Below, piece by piece: positions 55,473 to 64,000 of a stretch of DNA of 64,000 nucleotides (positions within the stretch are counted from its first letter, which is position 1; every line of letters starts with the position of its first letter). The notes beneath the pieces were generated by a model. It was not told the DNA's origin. It searched no databases and was given only the letters and a program-made list of their open reading frames with translations. Made by a program: the position numbers and the translations under genes. Source of the DNA: CAWIJJ01 sp963836405 (GTDB lineage: Bacteria; Acidobacteriota; Terriglobia; Bryobacterales; Bryobacteraceae); NCBI GenBank assembly GCA_963836405.1, contig CAWIJL010000003.1, positions 310,001 to 374,000 on the forward strand, read 5' to 3'.

Positions 55473-56354
55473 CTAATATGATGGATGTTTCCGCGGAAAC
55501 AACGGTTTCAACTCCACCAGCATTACTCCGCCAAGGATGAGTGCCGCGCCCGCGGCGGCGCGCCCGGAGAGCCCCTCACCCACCATTACGTAAGATGTGA
55601 ACCAGGCCACCACCGGTTCCAGCATAAATATCAACGCCGTCCGGGTCGAAGTTGTGTACTGCTGGGCCCAAGCCTGGATCGTAAAAGCCAAAGCAGTGGC
55701 CAGGAGTCCTGTAATCAGTATTGCGTAGAGCACAGCCGGCCGCCACTCCACGGAGGGCTTTTCCACCCACCAGAACAGTGACAAAGCAGCCAGGGCGGCT
55801 GCGGCCAACTGCGATACCGATAAGACTTCAAAGCTCATCTGCTCGGAAAAGTGGCCGAGCGTCACAATGTGAGCGGCGAAACCAACGGCACAGACAACCG
55901 TAAGCACGTCGCCCCGGCTCACGTTTGCGATACTCCCCTGGAGCGTCATCAACGCCAGCCCTGCGGTGGCCACTAAGACCCCGAGCACTTCAGATACCTG
56001 GGGTCTGATTCTATAGACGAGCGCGGCGAGCAAAGGTACCACTAAAGACGTCAGGCCGGTTAGGAATGCCGATTTCGGCGCGGACGTCAGGCGCAAGCCG
56101 ACAGTTTGAAAGAGGTAGCCGGAGAAGAGGAACATGCCGGCGAGAGCCCCTGCCGCCACCTCCCGTCCGCGCAGCGGCCTTGGCCGGCGGCGATATAGGA
56201 TCACTGCCAGCACGGACGCCGCCAGCGAGAAACGCAGCGCCAGGAAAAGAATCGGCGAAATGTCGCGCAGCGCCTCCTTCACGAGCACGAAGGTGGCGCC
56301 CCACACCAGGACGTTGAAAAGGAGCCCAAGTTCGGCGCGGCTCCGCTGCGTCAC
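55473..56354 (-). CDS. EamA/DMT-superfamily transporter
   Basis: A 293-aa membrane protein with ten hydrophobic segments in two EamA halves: GLLFNVLVWGATFVLVKEAL (1st), LALRFSLAASVLAVIL, GMFLFSGYLFQTVGLRLTSA then FLTGLTSLVVPLLAALVYRI; second half VLTVVCAVGFAAHIVTLGHF, LLATALAFTIQAWAQQYTTS and ALIFMLEPVVAWFTSYVMVG. The NVLVWGATFV and EPVVA motifs are typical. Substrate unknown (amino acids or metabolites in relatives). Its ATG overlaps the M20 gene stop by ATGA, so both are co-transcribed. Confidence 0.85.
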   Translation of the reverse strand: MTQRSRAELGLLFNVLVWGATFVLVKEALRDISPILFLALRFSLAASVLAVILYRRRPRPLRGREVAAGALAGMFLFSGYLFQTVGLRLTSAPKSAFLTGLTSLVVPLLAALVYRIRPQVSEVLGVLVATAGLALMTLQGSIANVSRGDVLTVVCAVGFAAHIVTLGHFSEQMSFEVLSVSQLAAAALAALSLFWWVEKPSVEWRPAVLYAILITGLLATALAFTIQAWAQQYTTSTRTALIFMLEPVVAWFTSYVMVGEGLSGRAAAGAALILGGVMLVELKPLFPRKHPSY

Positions 56355-57586
56355 CGGGTGCTCCCGCCGGGCACGCCTCCCTTATTGCGCATTAAAAGTA
56401 ACAGAATCAGGAAGATCCGCTTGAGGCCGAGGTCCCGGCCCTCGGGCCGGAACCACTCCTGCGTGGTATGAGCGCCACCGCCCACGCCCCCGGCGCCGAT
56501 CGCCACCGCCGGAATTCCCAACGAAAGCGGGACGTTGGCGTCGGTGGACGACATGTCCAGGTGGGAGCGAATGCCCAGGTGCGCATCGACGGCGCGCACA
56601 AAGTGCAGGATTGCGGCGTCGTCCGGCAAGGCGGCGGCGGGCCGCGAGCCGATTTCCTTGAGTTTCATCGAAATGCGGCCGCCGGTGGCGCGTTGGTTTT
56701 CGATGTCGCGCGCCTTCTCCGCGGCAGTCTCCACCGCTTTTACCAGGTCCTCGAGTCGGGTGTTGCTTTCCGAACGTAAATCCACCTTCGCCCGGGCGGT
56801 CTGGGCGATGGAATTGACGCTGGCTCCGCCTTCGATCAGCCCTACGTTCAACACCGATTTCACATTGCCGTCCAGCCGGGTCTCCGACAGCAGCATCACC
56901 GCCCGGCACAGCGCGTGCACGGGGTTGCCGACGCCGAAATCGCTCCAGCTATGGCCTCCCGGACCGGTGAAAGTCATCTCGAAACGGCGGCTGCCGAGGC
57001 CGCGAGTTGTAATGTGTTCCGTGCTGGCGCCGTCCACAACCAGGAACGAATCGATCTTCTTCGCGAGCGCGGACTGCTTGCAAAGGTGGCGCATGCCCAG
57101 CAGGTTTCCCTCGCCTTCCTCCCCAACATTCGCGACAATCAGCAGCCCGCATTGCAGGTCCGGCAGCGGGCCGCAGGTCTTCCATACGCGTGCCACGGCC
57201 AACAGTGCTGCCAGTCCGGCGCCGTTATCGGAAACCCCCGGACCCTTGAAGCGCCCGTCCGCTTCGACGCCGATTTCGTCCTTGTTGCGGGGCGCGATTA
57301 CGGTATCGAGATGCGCCGTCAGCGCTACGTAGGGCGGCTCGCCGTGCGAGGCGCAGACGTTGCCGGCGCGGTCGATGAAGCTGTTCCAGCCGGAGGCGCG
57401 AAACTGCTCCAGAAACCACGCCGCCCGCTCCTGTTCCAGAAAGGTGGGAGCCGGCACGCGGCAAAGCTGGAGGTGGGTCTCGTTGATCCACTGTTTCTCG
57501 CGCGTGAACCATTGCAGGCGTTCGCGAACCGCGCGGTTCTCCGCGAGTTCACTGAGCAGCGCACCGGTTACCGCGTTAGCAGCCAT
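56351..57586 (-). CDS. M20-family metallopeptidase
   Basis: A 411-aa zinc peptidase. Zinc ligands and catalytic residues: VALTAHLDTVIAPRNK (HxD), GPGVSDNGAGLAALLAVARV (SDNGAG Asp), IVANVGEEGEGNLLGMRHLC (EE pair), SFLVVDGAS, and late GGGAHTTQEW (His). A dimerisation-type domain (GPGGHSWSDFGVGNPVHALC) lies in the middle. It resembles tripeptidase T-like or M20/M28 exopeptidases that act on di- or tripeptides. Lies between an MFS and an EamA transporter in one leftward operon, so peptide or amino-acid handling fits. Confidence 0.85.
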   Translation of the reverse strand: MAANAVTGALLSELAENRAVRERLQWFTREKQWINETHLQLCRVPAPTFLEQERAAWFLEQFRASGWNSFIDRAGNVCASHGEPPYVALTAHLDTVIAPRNKDEIGVEADGRFKGPGVSDNGAGLAALLAVARVWKTCGPLPDLQCGLLIVANVGEEGEGNLLGMRHLCKQSALAKKIDSFLVVDGASTEHITTRGLGSRRFEMTFTGPGGHSWSDFGVGNPVHALCRAVMLLSETRLDGNVKSVLNVGLIEGGASVNSIAQTARAKVDLRSESNTRLEDLVKAVETAAEKARDIENQRATGGRISMKLKEIGSRPAAALPDDAAILHFVRAVDAHLGIRSHLDMSSTDANVPLSLGIPAVAIGAGGVGGGAHTTQEWFRPEGRDLGLKRIFLILLLLMRNKGGVPGGSTR

Positions 57587-57610
57587 GCTGGAGTCAAGTG
57601 TACCAACGGC

Positions 57611-58969
57611 CTATTCGGGAAGCGGCTGGTCTTTGGTTTCCGGCGCGAACGGCAGGGCGGCGAGACCCACGAAAAAGACCAGGCACATGGTGACGCCGGC
57701 GTAGCGCAATGCGTTCGGGCCGTGGTAGACACGGCTGGTCAGCAACCCGAGGGTCAGCGGGCCGGAGGCGGCAACCAGGCGCCCCACGTTGTAGCAGAAG
57801 CTGGTGCCGGTGCTGCGCAGGCGCGTGGGAAACAGTTCCGGAAGGTAGATCGCGTAACCGCCGAACAGCGCCAGTTGGGCGAGGCCCATCAGCGGCACCA
57901 TCCAGAAGATATCGGAGCGCTGATTGAGATTCCAGAAGGTGAAGGCCGTCATCCCCATGGCGCCGAAAAAGCTGATGGCGAACGCTTTCTTCCGGCCCAT
58001 GTAATGCGTCATGTGGGTGAACGCGTAGACGCCGAGAAAACCGCCCAGGTTTTGGAACAGCGAAGTCAATCCGATCCAGGTGGTGATCTTGCCCGTGAGC
58101 GCGGCTCCGGTAAAGCCTTCCGCAATGAAGGCGCGTTCCAGCACCGGCCGGAACAGGTCGTAGCTGAAGAAGCCGATTCCCCATAAGCCGACCACGCCGG
58201 AAAACGCGAGCAGCATGCCGACGATGGCATTGCGCCGCCAGCGCAAATCGGAGAACAGATCGACGAAGGAACCCATCCGTTTCTTTTCCGCCCGTGCCCG
58301 CAACCAGGCTTCCGGCTCGCGAAGTTTCTTGTAGACGATGATGGCCAGGGGCGCGGCGATGCCGCCCGCCAGGAATTCGTAGCGCCATGCTTTTCCGGCC
58401 TGAATCCCGCCATTGATTTCGAGCTGCCCCAGGACGATGCCAATCACCGCCGCCATCATGTTGCCGATTGCCGAGGTGGCCTGCACCAGGCCCAGCGCAT
58501 AGGGGCGCGTGCGCGCCGGAACCACTTCCGCCACCAGCGCCACTCCCACCGCGAACTGCCCGCCCACGCCGAACCCGCACAGAAACCGGTAGATGTTGAA
58601 ATCGACCATGCTGGTGGAAAACGTGTTCATCACCGTGAAGACGGAATAGGCCAGGATGGTCATCGTCATGGTTTTGACGCGACCCAGGCGGTCGCCGAGG
58701 ACTCCGAACAGCACGCCGCCGAGCGCCCATCCCACCATGAAGATGGCGGTCGCAATTCCCGCTTGCGCATCCACCGTGGAATTGCTGGGGCTGCCGCCCA
58801 GCAGGTCTGTGATCGCCGGCTTCCTGGCCAGATTGAACAGTTGCTGGTCCATCGTGTCGAACATCCAGCCGACGCTGGCCACCATCACGACAAACCAGTG
58901 ATATCTGTTCAGTTCCTTGTACCAGGGGAACTTGCCCTGGTTCTCGTCCCGCGGAACGCTTTCAATCAT
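57611..58969 (-). CDS. MFS transporter, sugar/aromatic-acid symporter type
   Basis: A 452-aa protein with about 12 membrane segments. MFS motif A in VLFGVLGDRLGRVKTMTMTI, opening FVVMVASVGWMFDTMDQQLF (D-rich first helix typical of the AAHS/sugar-porter groups), and PELFPTRLRSTGTSFCYNVG in the second half. It lies 20 bases downstream of the membrane-fusion gene and 24 upstream of the peptidase, in the same operon. Substrate not deducible. Confidence 0.85.
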   Translation of the reverse strand: MIESVPRDENQGKFPWYKELNRYHWFVVMVASVGWMFDTMDQQLFNLARKPAITDLLGGSPSNSTVDAQAGIATAIFMVGWALGGVLFGVLGDRLGRVKTMTMTILAYSVFTVMNTFSTSMVDFNIYRFLCGFGVGGQFAVGVALVAEVVPARTRPYALGLVQATSAIGNMMAAVIGIVLGQLEINGGIQAGKAWRYEFLAGGIAAPLAIIVYKKLREPEAWLRARAEKKRMGSFVDLFSDLRWRRNAIVGMLLAFSGVVGLWGIGFFSYDLFRPVLERAFIAEGFTGAALTGKITTWIGLTSLFQNLGGFLGVYAFTHMTHYMGRKKAFAISFFGAMGMTAFTFWNLNQRSDIFWMVPLMGLAQLALFGGYAIYLPELFPTRLRSTGTSFCYNVGRLVAASGPLTLGLLTSRVYHGPNALRYAGVTMCLVFFVGLAALPFAPETKDQPLPE

Positions 58970-58989
58970 GGAGTCTCTATAGTATAGGT

Positions 58990-60204
58990 CTACGAAGCCT
59001 GTGCCGCATTCACCCGGTCTCCTGGCTCTACGGGAGTGTCCGAAGGAAGGGCCACTCGATCGCCCTCGGCCAGACCGGCGGTAATTTCCACCTGCGTCAC
59101 GCTCGACTCGCCGGTCTTCACGGCACGACGCTCGACAATATCGCCCTGGAGCGCGAGCACGTATTCGCCGGCGCTGTCTCGCCGCAGCGCTTCGCGGGGC
59201 ATCACCAGGGCGTTCTCAGCCACGGCGGTGCGGATCTCCGCGTCGACGTTGGTTCCGGGAATCAGCTCGCGGCCGGGGTTCTCGATGGTGCAGAGCACCT
59301 CGCCCACCTGGCGCGAGCCCAGCGCCTGAATGGAGGTCGGTTTCCGCTCCACCGTGCCTTCCCATTTGCGGCCGGGGAGCGCCTGCCAGGTGATGGTGAC
59401 AGGCTGGCCCTCGCGGACGCGGCCGAGTTCCGGTTCATCCACGTACACGCGGACACGCAGGCGGTCCATGCGCCCGATGTTGGCCACCAGGTCGCCCACG
59501 GCCAGGTAGGCGCCCGTGCGCACGGTCAGCCCGTAGATTACGCCGTTCATGGGTGCGCGCACCACGGTGAGCGCCGCCCTCTCCCGCGCCAGGTTCAGCG
59601 CCGATTGCGCCTCCTGAATCCGCGCCCGCGCCGCGCTCACATCCGGGCTGGACACCAGCGCCCCGCGCCGCTTCGCGAGTCCCTGAAGCTGCAATTGTGT
59701 CTGCTGCATGCCGGCGCGTGCTGCCTGCACTTCCTGCGCAGTGGCGGCCTGCTTCTGGGCGAGGCGCTGGGTGGTTTCGTATTCTTTGGTCTTCTCGGCG
59801 AGATCCGCGCGCAGTTGCGCGGTCTGGCTGTCGATTTCCGCGAGCTCGGAGGGACGGCCGCCCGCCTCGAGCGCCGCAAGACCGGCCCGCGCTTCGGCGA
59901 GTTTCGCCTCCGCGGCTTCGATTTGCGCCTGACGCTCCGGGTCGCTCATGGTCGCCAGCACGGCTCCTTGCCTGACGCTGTCGCCTTCCCTCACATCCAC
60001 GCGTCCGACGATGCCGGAGCTTTCCGCGCGAATTGCCTGCCATTCGAACGGCTCCACTTTCCCGTTAGTGGCAAGCGCGCTCACCAGGGTCTGCCGTTTC
60101 ACGGTGGCGAAGACGATGCGCGGCGGCTCGTTCTTGCGCAAAATTCCCCAGCCTATCACTGCCGCCAGCCCGAGGGCCAGCAATACGAACAGCAGCTTTT
60201 TCAA
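58990..60204 (-). CDS. Membrane-fusion (HlyD/RND-adaptor) protein
   Basis: A 404-aa periplasmic adaptor. N-terminal membrane anchor (KLLFVLLALGLAAVIGWGIL), lipoyl half (VEPFEWQAIRAESSGIVGRV), a coiled-coil hairpin about 75-195 (AEAKLAEARAGLAALEAGGR, QTQLQLQGLAKRRGALV), second lipoyl half (VRAPMNGVIYGLTVRTGAYL), and beta-barrel domains to the end. Usually pairs with an ABC (MacB-type) or RND pump; no pump is adjacent here, only the MFS gene downstream. First gene of the leftward set; starts 81 bases from the divergent TIGR03437 gene. Confidence 0.85.
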   Translation of the reverse strand: MKKLLFVLLALGLAAVIGWGILRKNEPPRIVFATVKRQTLVSALATNGKVEPFEWQAIRAESSGIVGRVDVREGDSVRQGAVLATMSDPERQAQIEAAEAKLAEARAGLAALEAGGRPSELAEIDSQTAQLRADLAEKTKEYETTQRLAQKQAATAQEVQAARAGMQQTQLQLQGLAKRRGALVSSPDVSAARARIQEAQSALNLARERAALTVVRAPMNGVIYGLTVRTGAYLAVGDLVANIGRMDRLRVRVYVDEPELGRVREGQPVTITWQALPGRKWEGTVERKPTSIQALGSRQVGEVLCTIENPGRELIPGTNVDAEIRTAVAENALVMPREALRRDSAGEYVLALQGDIVERRAVKTGESSVTQVEITAGLAEGDRVALPSDTPVEPGDRVNAAQAS

Positions 60205-60285
60205 ACGGGAGTCTCCGATCCCATCTTATCGTTAGTGGAAGTCTGCCTCCGTGGCGGGCCCGCGCGGCGCAGGATACTCTATGTA

Positions 60286-61870
60286 ATGCTTCGGATCGGG
60301 GTTATCGCATTCCTGCTGTGGACGGGGCTTGCCGCGGCACAGCCTGCCATCGTTACGGTACTGAACGCAGCCGAGTTTTGGAACGGGCGTTCCCGCGAAC
60401 TCGGTCGCGCCGGGGTCGCTGGTCACGGTGCAGATCGTGCGCGGGGGTCCGGTGGTCCTTAACCCCGACCTCAGCCGCGTATCGCTGAAACTGCGGCCGG
60501 CGGGGGGCGGCGCCGAGGTCGATGCGCCCGTGCTCCAGGGTTTTGCTTCCTCCTACCTCGCGCTTATTCCGCGTGAGACCCCGCTCGGACCAACAGAGGC
60601 GGTGCTCACCGTGGAAGGGCAGGCGAACCTGCCCGCGGCATTCACGGTGGTCCGGTCGGCGCCTGGAATTTTCGCGCGGGGCCGTTCCGGCCTCGGACCC
60701 GCGCTGGTGCAGAATGACGGTCCCGACACACCGCCGCGCCTGAACCTGTTCACCAACCCTGCCCGTCCGGGCGACTATCTCACGCTGTGGGTCACCGGTT
60801 CAGGAGACGCGGCGGCGGCGGACGTCACGGTGGAAATTGCGGGCATCCCCGTGACGTCCGCCTACGCCGGCGCTTCACCCATGTACCCGGGGCTGGACCA
60901 GATCAACGTTGCGCTGCCCGACGGTTTGCCCGATAGCTGCTTCCTGGCGCTACGGGTGCAGGTGCGCGAAACGGCGAGCAATGTGAGCAATTTCGCCTAC
61001 GCTTCGGGCGGCGGCGCCTGCAAGGATCCGTTCGGCTTCAGTGAGGCTGAACTGAAGGCTCTCGACGATGGCAATTCCGTCCGGCTGGGGCTGGTCAGCC
61101 TGCACAATGAAGTGATGCCGGATGCGGGCAGCCTGCTCGATCCGATATATGTGCGCAACGAGGCTCTGTTCGGCGAATTCGCCCTGCGCGATACCGAGGA
61201 GGTCGCGCTGCTGGCTCAGCCGGTGACCACGGACGACCGCTATTTCGGCTGCTCCTCCGGCAATTCGGCGGCGTTTGCGCGCTTAATTTTTTCGGACGAC
61301 TTCGATTTGGGCGATTTTCTCCACGCCGCGGCTGCGGGCAAGTCCATCGACGCGCCGCGCACAATTCCCGTCCTTTACCTGAAGGTTCTCGATCCGAAGC
61401 CGCCGCAGGACCCGCCGTTCTTCGATGCCGGCGAATGGACTGTCAGCGCGGCAGGAGGGCGCACCGTCAACGCGTTTGCCGTTACACAAACGCTGCCTCC
61501 CCTGCTGCGCTGGCTGAATCGCGACAGCCTTAGCACGGTGGACCGCGGCAACGCTCTCACCATCACGTGGGCGGCGGACGGCTACACGTCCGGCGACGTG
61601 CTGACCGCGTTGCTGACCAGCAGCAATTCGGGTGCGGGCAGCACGGCCAATACCGTCACCTGCCGCGCGCCCGCATCCGCCGGGACAGTGACGCTCCCGG
61701 CTGCCCTGCTGAACGGATTGGGCGCTGCTCCGGTTGGGCAGTTGCAGCTACGTCTCTCTCCGCGTCCCGACCGCCGCACGCAATTTGCCCTGCCTCTCGC
61801 CGCCGGCGGCGAATCCCGGGCGGTGATCGAGTATCTATACACCGACACTTTGCGGCTGGCCTTGAGATAA
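60286..61870 (+). CDS. Secreted protein with TIGR03437-type module (one frameshift)
   Basis: ATG 60286 gives a signal peptide MLRIGVIAFLLWTGLAAAQP then VTVLNAAEF. A four-T run (60376-60379) shifts the frame; removing one T gives GTGVPANSVAPGSLVTVQIV, the start of the TIGR03437-type module known mainly from Solibacter-like Acidobacteria. The module continues: SAPGIFARGRSGLGPALVQN, VTGSGDAAAADVTVEIAGIP, MYPGLDQINVALPDGLPDSC. About 300 more residues of beta-rich unknown sequence follow. The automatic ORF starts at 60428. About 527 aa in all. Function unknown; probably cell-surface. Confidence 0.75.
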
Positions 61871-61894
61871 AAGGCGGCGTGCTTCAATGAGAGG

Positions 61895-62530
61895 GTGAGG
61901 CAGCCGCCCTTGCAGAATCGGGTGGATCCGTTTGGCGCCATCGTTCGCTCCGCCGCCCGGGGAACGATGATGGGAAATCGCGGCGGCGCGCTGCACGACG
62001 AGCGGCGGGAAATCGTGCGTCCCTTCAAGGGAATCAGGTGGATCGCGTGCCTTCTGGAATTCAAGGGGCGGCAGCGCTCGGTAATGTCTCCGGGGCTCTA
62101 CACGGAGCTCTTCTTTCTGGATGAAGCCGTGGGGCTGTCGGCCGGGCACCGGCCGTGCGCCGAATGCCGGAGAGACCGGTTCAACGCGTTCCGCGCGGCG
62201 TGGGCCCTGGGGCACGACGCAAGTCCCGAACGGCTGCGGGCGCCGGCGATCGACCGCGAACTGCACCGCTGCCGCGTTGACCCAAGCGGCGGCAAAGTCA
62301 CTTACGAAGCGCCGCTCGAGTTGCTGCCGGACGGCTGTTTCGTGGCGATCGACGGGGCCGCCTACCTGCTCTGGAAGGGCGCACTCGCGCTCTGGACGCC
62401 GGAGGGGTACGCCCGAAGTGAGCGCCCGCTCACCGGATTGAAGGTGACCGTGCTGACGCCGCGGCCCACGGTCGAGTGCCTCGTCCACGGGTATGAACCG
62501 GAAATACACGGATCCTTGTCCTCGCTCTGA
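61895..62530 (+). CDS. Conserved-looking protein with cysteine pair, unknown
   Basis: A 211-aa protein from GTG 61895 (later Met at 61967 possible). Contains GLSAGHRPCAECRRDRFNAF, a His/Cys-rich site that could bind zinc, after a MSPGLYTELFFLDEAVG stretch. The end is beta-rich (LLPDGCFVAIDGAAYLLWKG, GALALWTPEGYARSERPLTG). Independent of the BMC operon by position only. Not assigned to a family. Confidence 0.65.
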   Translation: MRQPPLQNRVDPFGAIVRSAARGTMMGNRGGALHDERREIVRPFKGIRWIACLLEFKGRQRSVMSPGLYTELFFLDEAVGLSAGHRPCAECRRDRFNAFRAAWALGHDASPERLRAPAIDRELHRCRVDPSGGKVTYEAPLELLPDGCFVAIDGAAYLLWKGALALWTPEGYARSERPLTGLKVTVLTPRPTVECLVHGYEPEIHGSLSSL

Positions 62531-62665
62531 GCTAATGGCGCTATTTCAGTTTCCGCTTGCCTGAATTCGTTCGACCGCATACAATGGTCTTTACCGTTTT
62601 GATTGAGTTTGACTGGCTTCAACAGCAGAACAGTCATATTCAGTCAAAAAGCTCCAGGGAACGAG

Positions 62666-63343
62666 ATGGCAGACATCACACGCCAACAAGTCGAGGAACT
62701 GGTCCGGAAGATCGTCAACGGCCGTACGGGCACGGGGGCCCGCGGTTCGGCGCCGTTGCTGGCGGTTCACGCCTCGGCGCGGCACATGCACGTCAGCCGC
62801 ACGGACCTGGACATTCTGTTCGGCCAGGGCTATGAACTGACGAAATTCCGCGATTTGTACCAGGCGGGCCACTACGCCGCCAACGAGATGTGCACGATTA
62901 TCGGTCCGCGAAGCCGCATCATTTCGAACCTGCGCATCCTTGGGCCGATCCGGCCGCGCACCCAGGTGGAACTGGCATTTACCGACGCCATCAGCCTGGG
63001 ACTGGATAACATACCGGTCCGCCTTTCCGGCGATATCGACGGCAGCGCGGGGGCGTTCCTGATGGGTCCGAAAGGCATGGTCGAGCTTAAAGAAGGCGTG
63101 ATTCGCGCCGCCATCCACGTCCACATGAACCCGGACGAGGCGGCCTGGTTCGGAGTCAAGCAGGGCGACGAAATGAAGCTGCGGGTCGGCGGCGATTGCG
63201 CGATGACGTTTGACCGGGTGAAGGTCCGCATCGACAAGAATGTCCGGCTCAACGTACACATGGATACCGACGAAGCGAACGCCTGCGGCCTGCACCGGGC
63301 CAGGGAATTCGAACTCGTCAAGCAGGAGACTACGACTAAATGA
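62666..63343 (+). CDS. pduL: PduL-type phosphate propanoyltransferase
   Basis: A 225-aa microcompartment enzyme moving acyl groups between CoA and phosphate. ATG 62666 follows AGGGAACGAG. An N-terminal amphipathic helix (MADITRQQVEELVRKIVNGR) looks like an encapsulation peptide. Two PduL halves: HASARHMHVSRTDLDILFGQ (metal-binding His), LYQAGHYAANEMCTIIGPRS, LGPIRPRTQVELAFTDAISL; then LSGDIDGSAGAFLMGPKGMV, AAIHVHMNPDEAAWFGVKQG, RLNVHMDTDEANACGLHRA. Its stop overlaps the shell gene by ATGA. First gene of a BMC operon; substrate class not deducible. Confidence 0.9.
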   Translation: MADITRQQVEELVRKIVNGRTGTGARGSAPLLAVHASARHMHVSRTDLDILFGQGYELTKFRDLYQAGHYAANEMCTIIGPRSRIISNLRILGPIRPRTQVELAFTDAISLGLDNIPVRLSGDIDGSAGAFLMGPKGMVELKEGVIRAAIHVHMNPDEAAWFGVKQGDEMKLRVGGDCAMTFDRVKVRIDKNVRLNVHMDTDEANACGLHRAREFELVKQETTTK

Positions 63344-63912
63344 AGCAAGCGTTAGGAATGATTGAAACCAAGGGCCTCGTGGCGCTTTTCGAAGCCTCCG
63401 ACGCCATGTTGAAAGCGGCCAATGTCACCTTCGCCGGATGGGAGAAGGTGGGCAGCGGGATGGTCACGGCTTTCGTGGAAGGCGACGTGGCCGCGGTGAA
63501 GGCCGCCACGGATGCCGGAGCGGCGGCGGCGCGGCGCGTGGGAGAGCTTTCGAGCGTGCTGGTGATCCCGCGCCCGCACGACGAGCTGGCGCCGTTCGTG
63601 AGCCAGCCGCCCGCGAAGAACAACGCGGAAGAAGACCCCAACCGCACGGCCGCTCTCGGCCTGATCGAGACGCGCGGCCTGGTGGGGCTGGTGGAGGCGA
63701 GCGACGCCATGGTGAAGGCCGCCGGCGTCCGGCTCATCCGCAGCATTGAGATCGGCGGCGGCTTTGTGACCTCCGTGGTCCGGGGCGATGTGGGCAGCGT
63801 GCGCGCGGCGGTGGATGCCGGGGCGGCGGCGGCAAGGCGGGTGGGCGAACTGGTTTCCTCGCACGTGATTCCGCGCCCGCACGATTTGATGATCGAAGGG
63901 ATGCTGCGCTAG
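63340..63912 (+). CDS. Tandem-BMC-domain shell protein
   Basis: A 190-aa protein with two BMC domains: 2-90 (ALGMIETKGLVALFEASDAM LKAANVTFAGWEKVGSGMVT) and about 104-185 (ALGLIETRGLVGLVEASDAM VKAAGVRLIRSIEIGGGFVT), each with the GLIET/GMIET-KG and AAxDAGAAAARRVGEL ends. Two fused domains form pseudohexameric trimers (BMC-T) that gate the shell. Loops between (RPHDELAPFVSQPPAKNN) may line the pore. Co-transcribed with pduL. Confidence 0.9.
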   Translation: MKQALGMIETKGLVALFEASDAMLKAANVTFAGWEKVGSGMVTAFVEGDVAAVKAATDAGAAAARRVGELSSVLVIPRPHDELAPFVSQPPAKNNAEEDPNRTAALGLIETRGLVGLVEASDAMVKAAGVRLIRSIEIGGGFVTSVVRGDVGSVRAAVDAGAAAARRVGELVSSHVIPRPHDLMIEGMLR

Positions 63913-63933
63913 GCGAGAACGAGGAGATACGAC

Positions 63934-64000
63934 ATGGAAATGCAAGCCATCGGAATGATTGAAACCAAGGGCCTGGTGCCCCTGGTATATGCCAGCGATG
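63934..64000 (+). CDS. BMC-domain shell protein (cut by window edge)
   Basis: ATG 63934 after CGAGGAGATACGAC. The visible residues MEMQAIGMIETKGLVPLVYA SD match the opening of a hexameric BMC-H shell protein. The rest lies beyond the window. Continues the BMC operon. Confidence 0.85.
   Translation, partial: MEMQAIGMIETKGLVPLVYASD

Overview
The window is GC-rich bacterial DNA. It holds most of a large prophage (from the left edge to about 45.9 kb) joined to a stretch of host chromosome (about 45.96-64 kb). The host part looks like Acidobacteriota of the Solibacter/Bryobacter kind. It carries a secreted protein with the TIGR03437-type module seen mainly in Solibacter-like genomes, a six-repeat ribosomal protein S1, and the start of a bacterial microcompartment (BMC) locus. 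The exact genus cannot be read from this window.

Prophage. Almost everything from 43.8 kb down to 0.2 kb is one leftward (minus-strand) series of tightly packed genes, most joined by 4-base start/stop overlaps. Reading in the direction of transcription: a TerS-like HTH protein, a sigma-70-family factor, small proteins, terminase large subunit, portal (728 aa), small and zinc-finger proteins, a scaffold-like protein, a head protein, the major capsid protein, structural proteins, a permuted papain-fold hydrolase, a long repetitive fibre, three tail-adaptor-like proteins, a 713-aa virion protein followed by two stand-alone relatives of its C-terminal domain, a tail spike/fibre, a GNAT acetyltransferase, internal virion proteins, and then a giant polyvalent-protein locus (16.47-3.67 kb). 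That locus combines a DdrB/ParB-like domain, a DNA methylase, a Strawberry-notch-type helicase and a HEIGH zinc peptidase. A small membrane protein, a short plus-strand cassette, a PD-(D/E)XK nuclease operon and a strong terminator (126-156) follow. No tape measure, sheath or tube gene was found, and the portal is P22-like in size, so a podovirus-like virion is likely. A rightward HTH protein (43.9 kb) and a leftward tyrosine integrase (44.9-45.9 kb) close the right end, directly upstream of host S1. The left attachment end lies outside or at the very edge of the window.

Host. After S1 comes a decayed TIR-domain gene. A methionine-cycle cluster follows (metK and ahcY leftward, with a divergent ArsR-methyltransferase regulator of SahR type and a TTGATA direct repeat between). 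Next are a secreted TlpA-like thioredoxin protein, a small peptidoglycan-binding-like protein, a HtrA/DegP protease, and a leftward set of membrane-fusion protein, MFS transporter, M20 peptidase and EamA transporter. The TIGR03437 gene and an unknown gene precede a BMC operon: PduL, a tandem-domain shell protein, and a single-domain shell protein cut by the window edge.

Many genes, in both phage and host, are split by single frame changes (at least 19 located), several at short homopolymers. Their presence in both parts points more to indel errors in the assembly than to prophage decay, but the sequence alone cannot settle this. Frameshifted genes are described here as one gene with the break stated.
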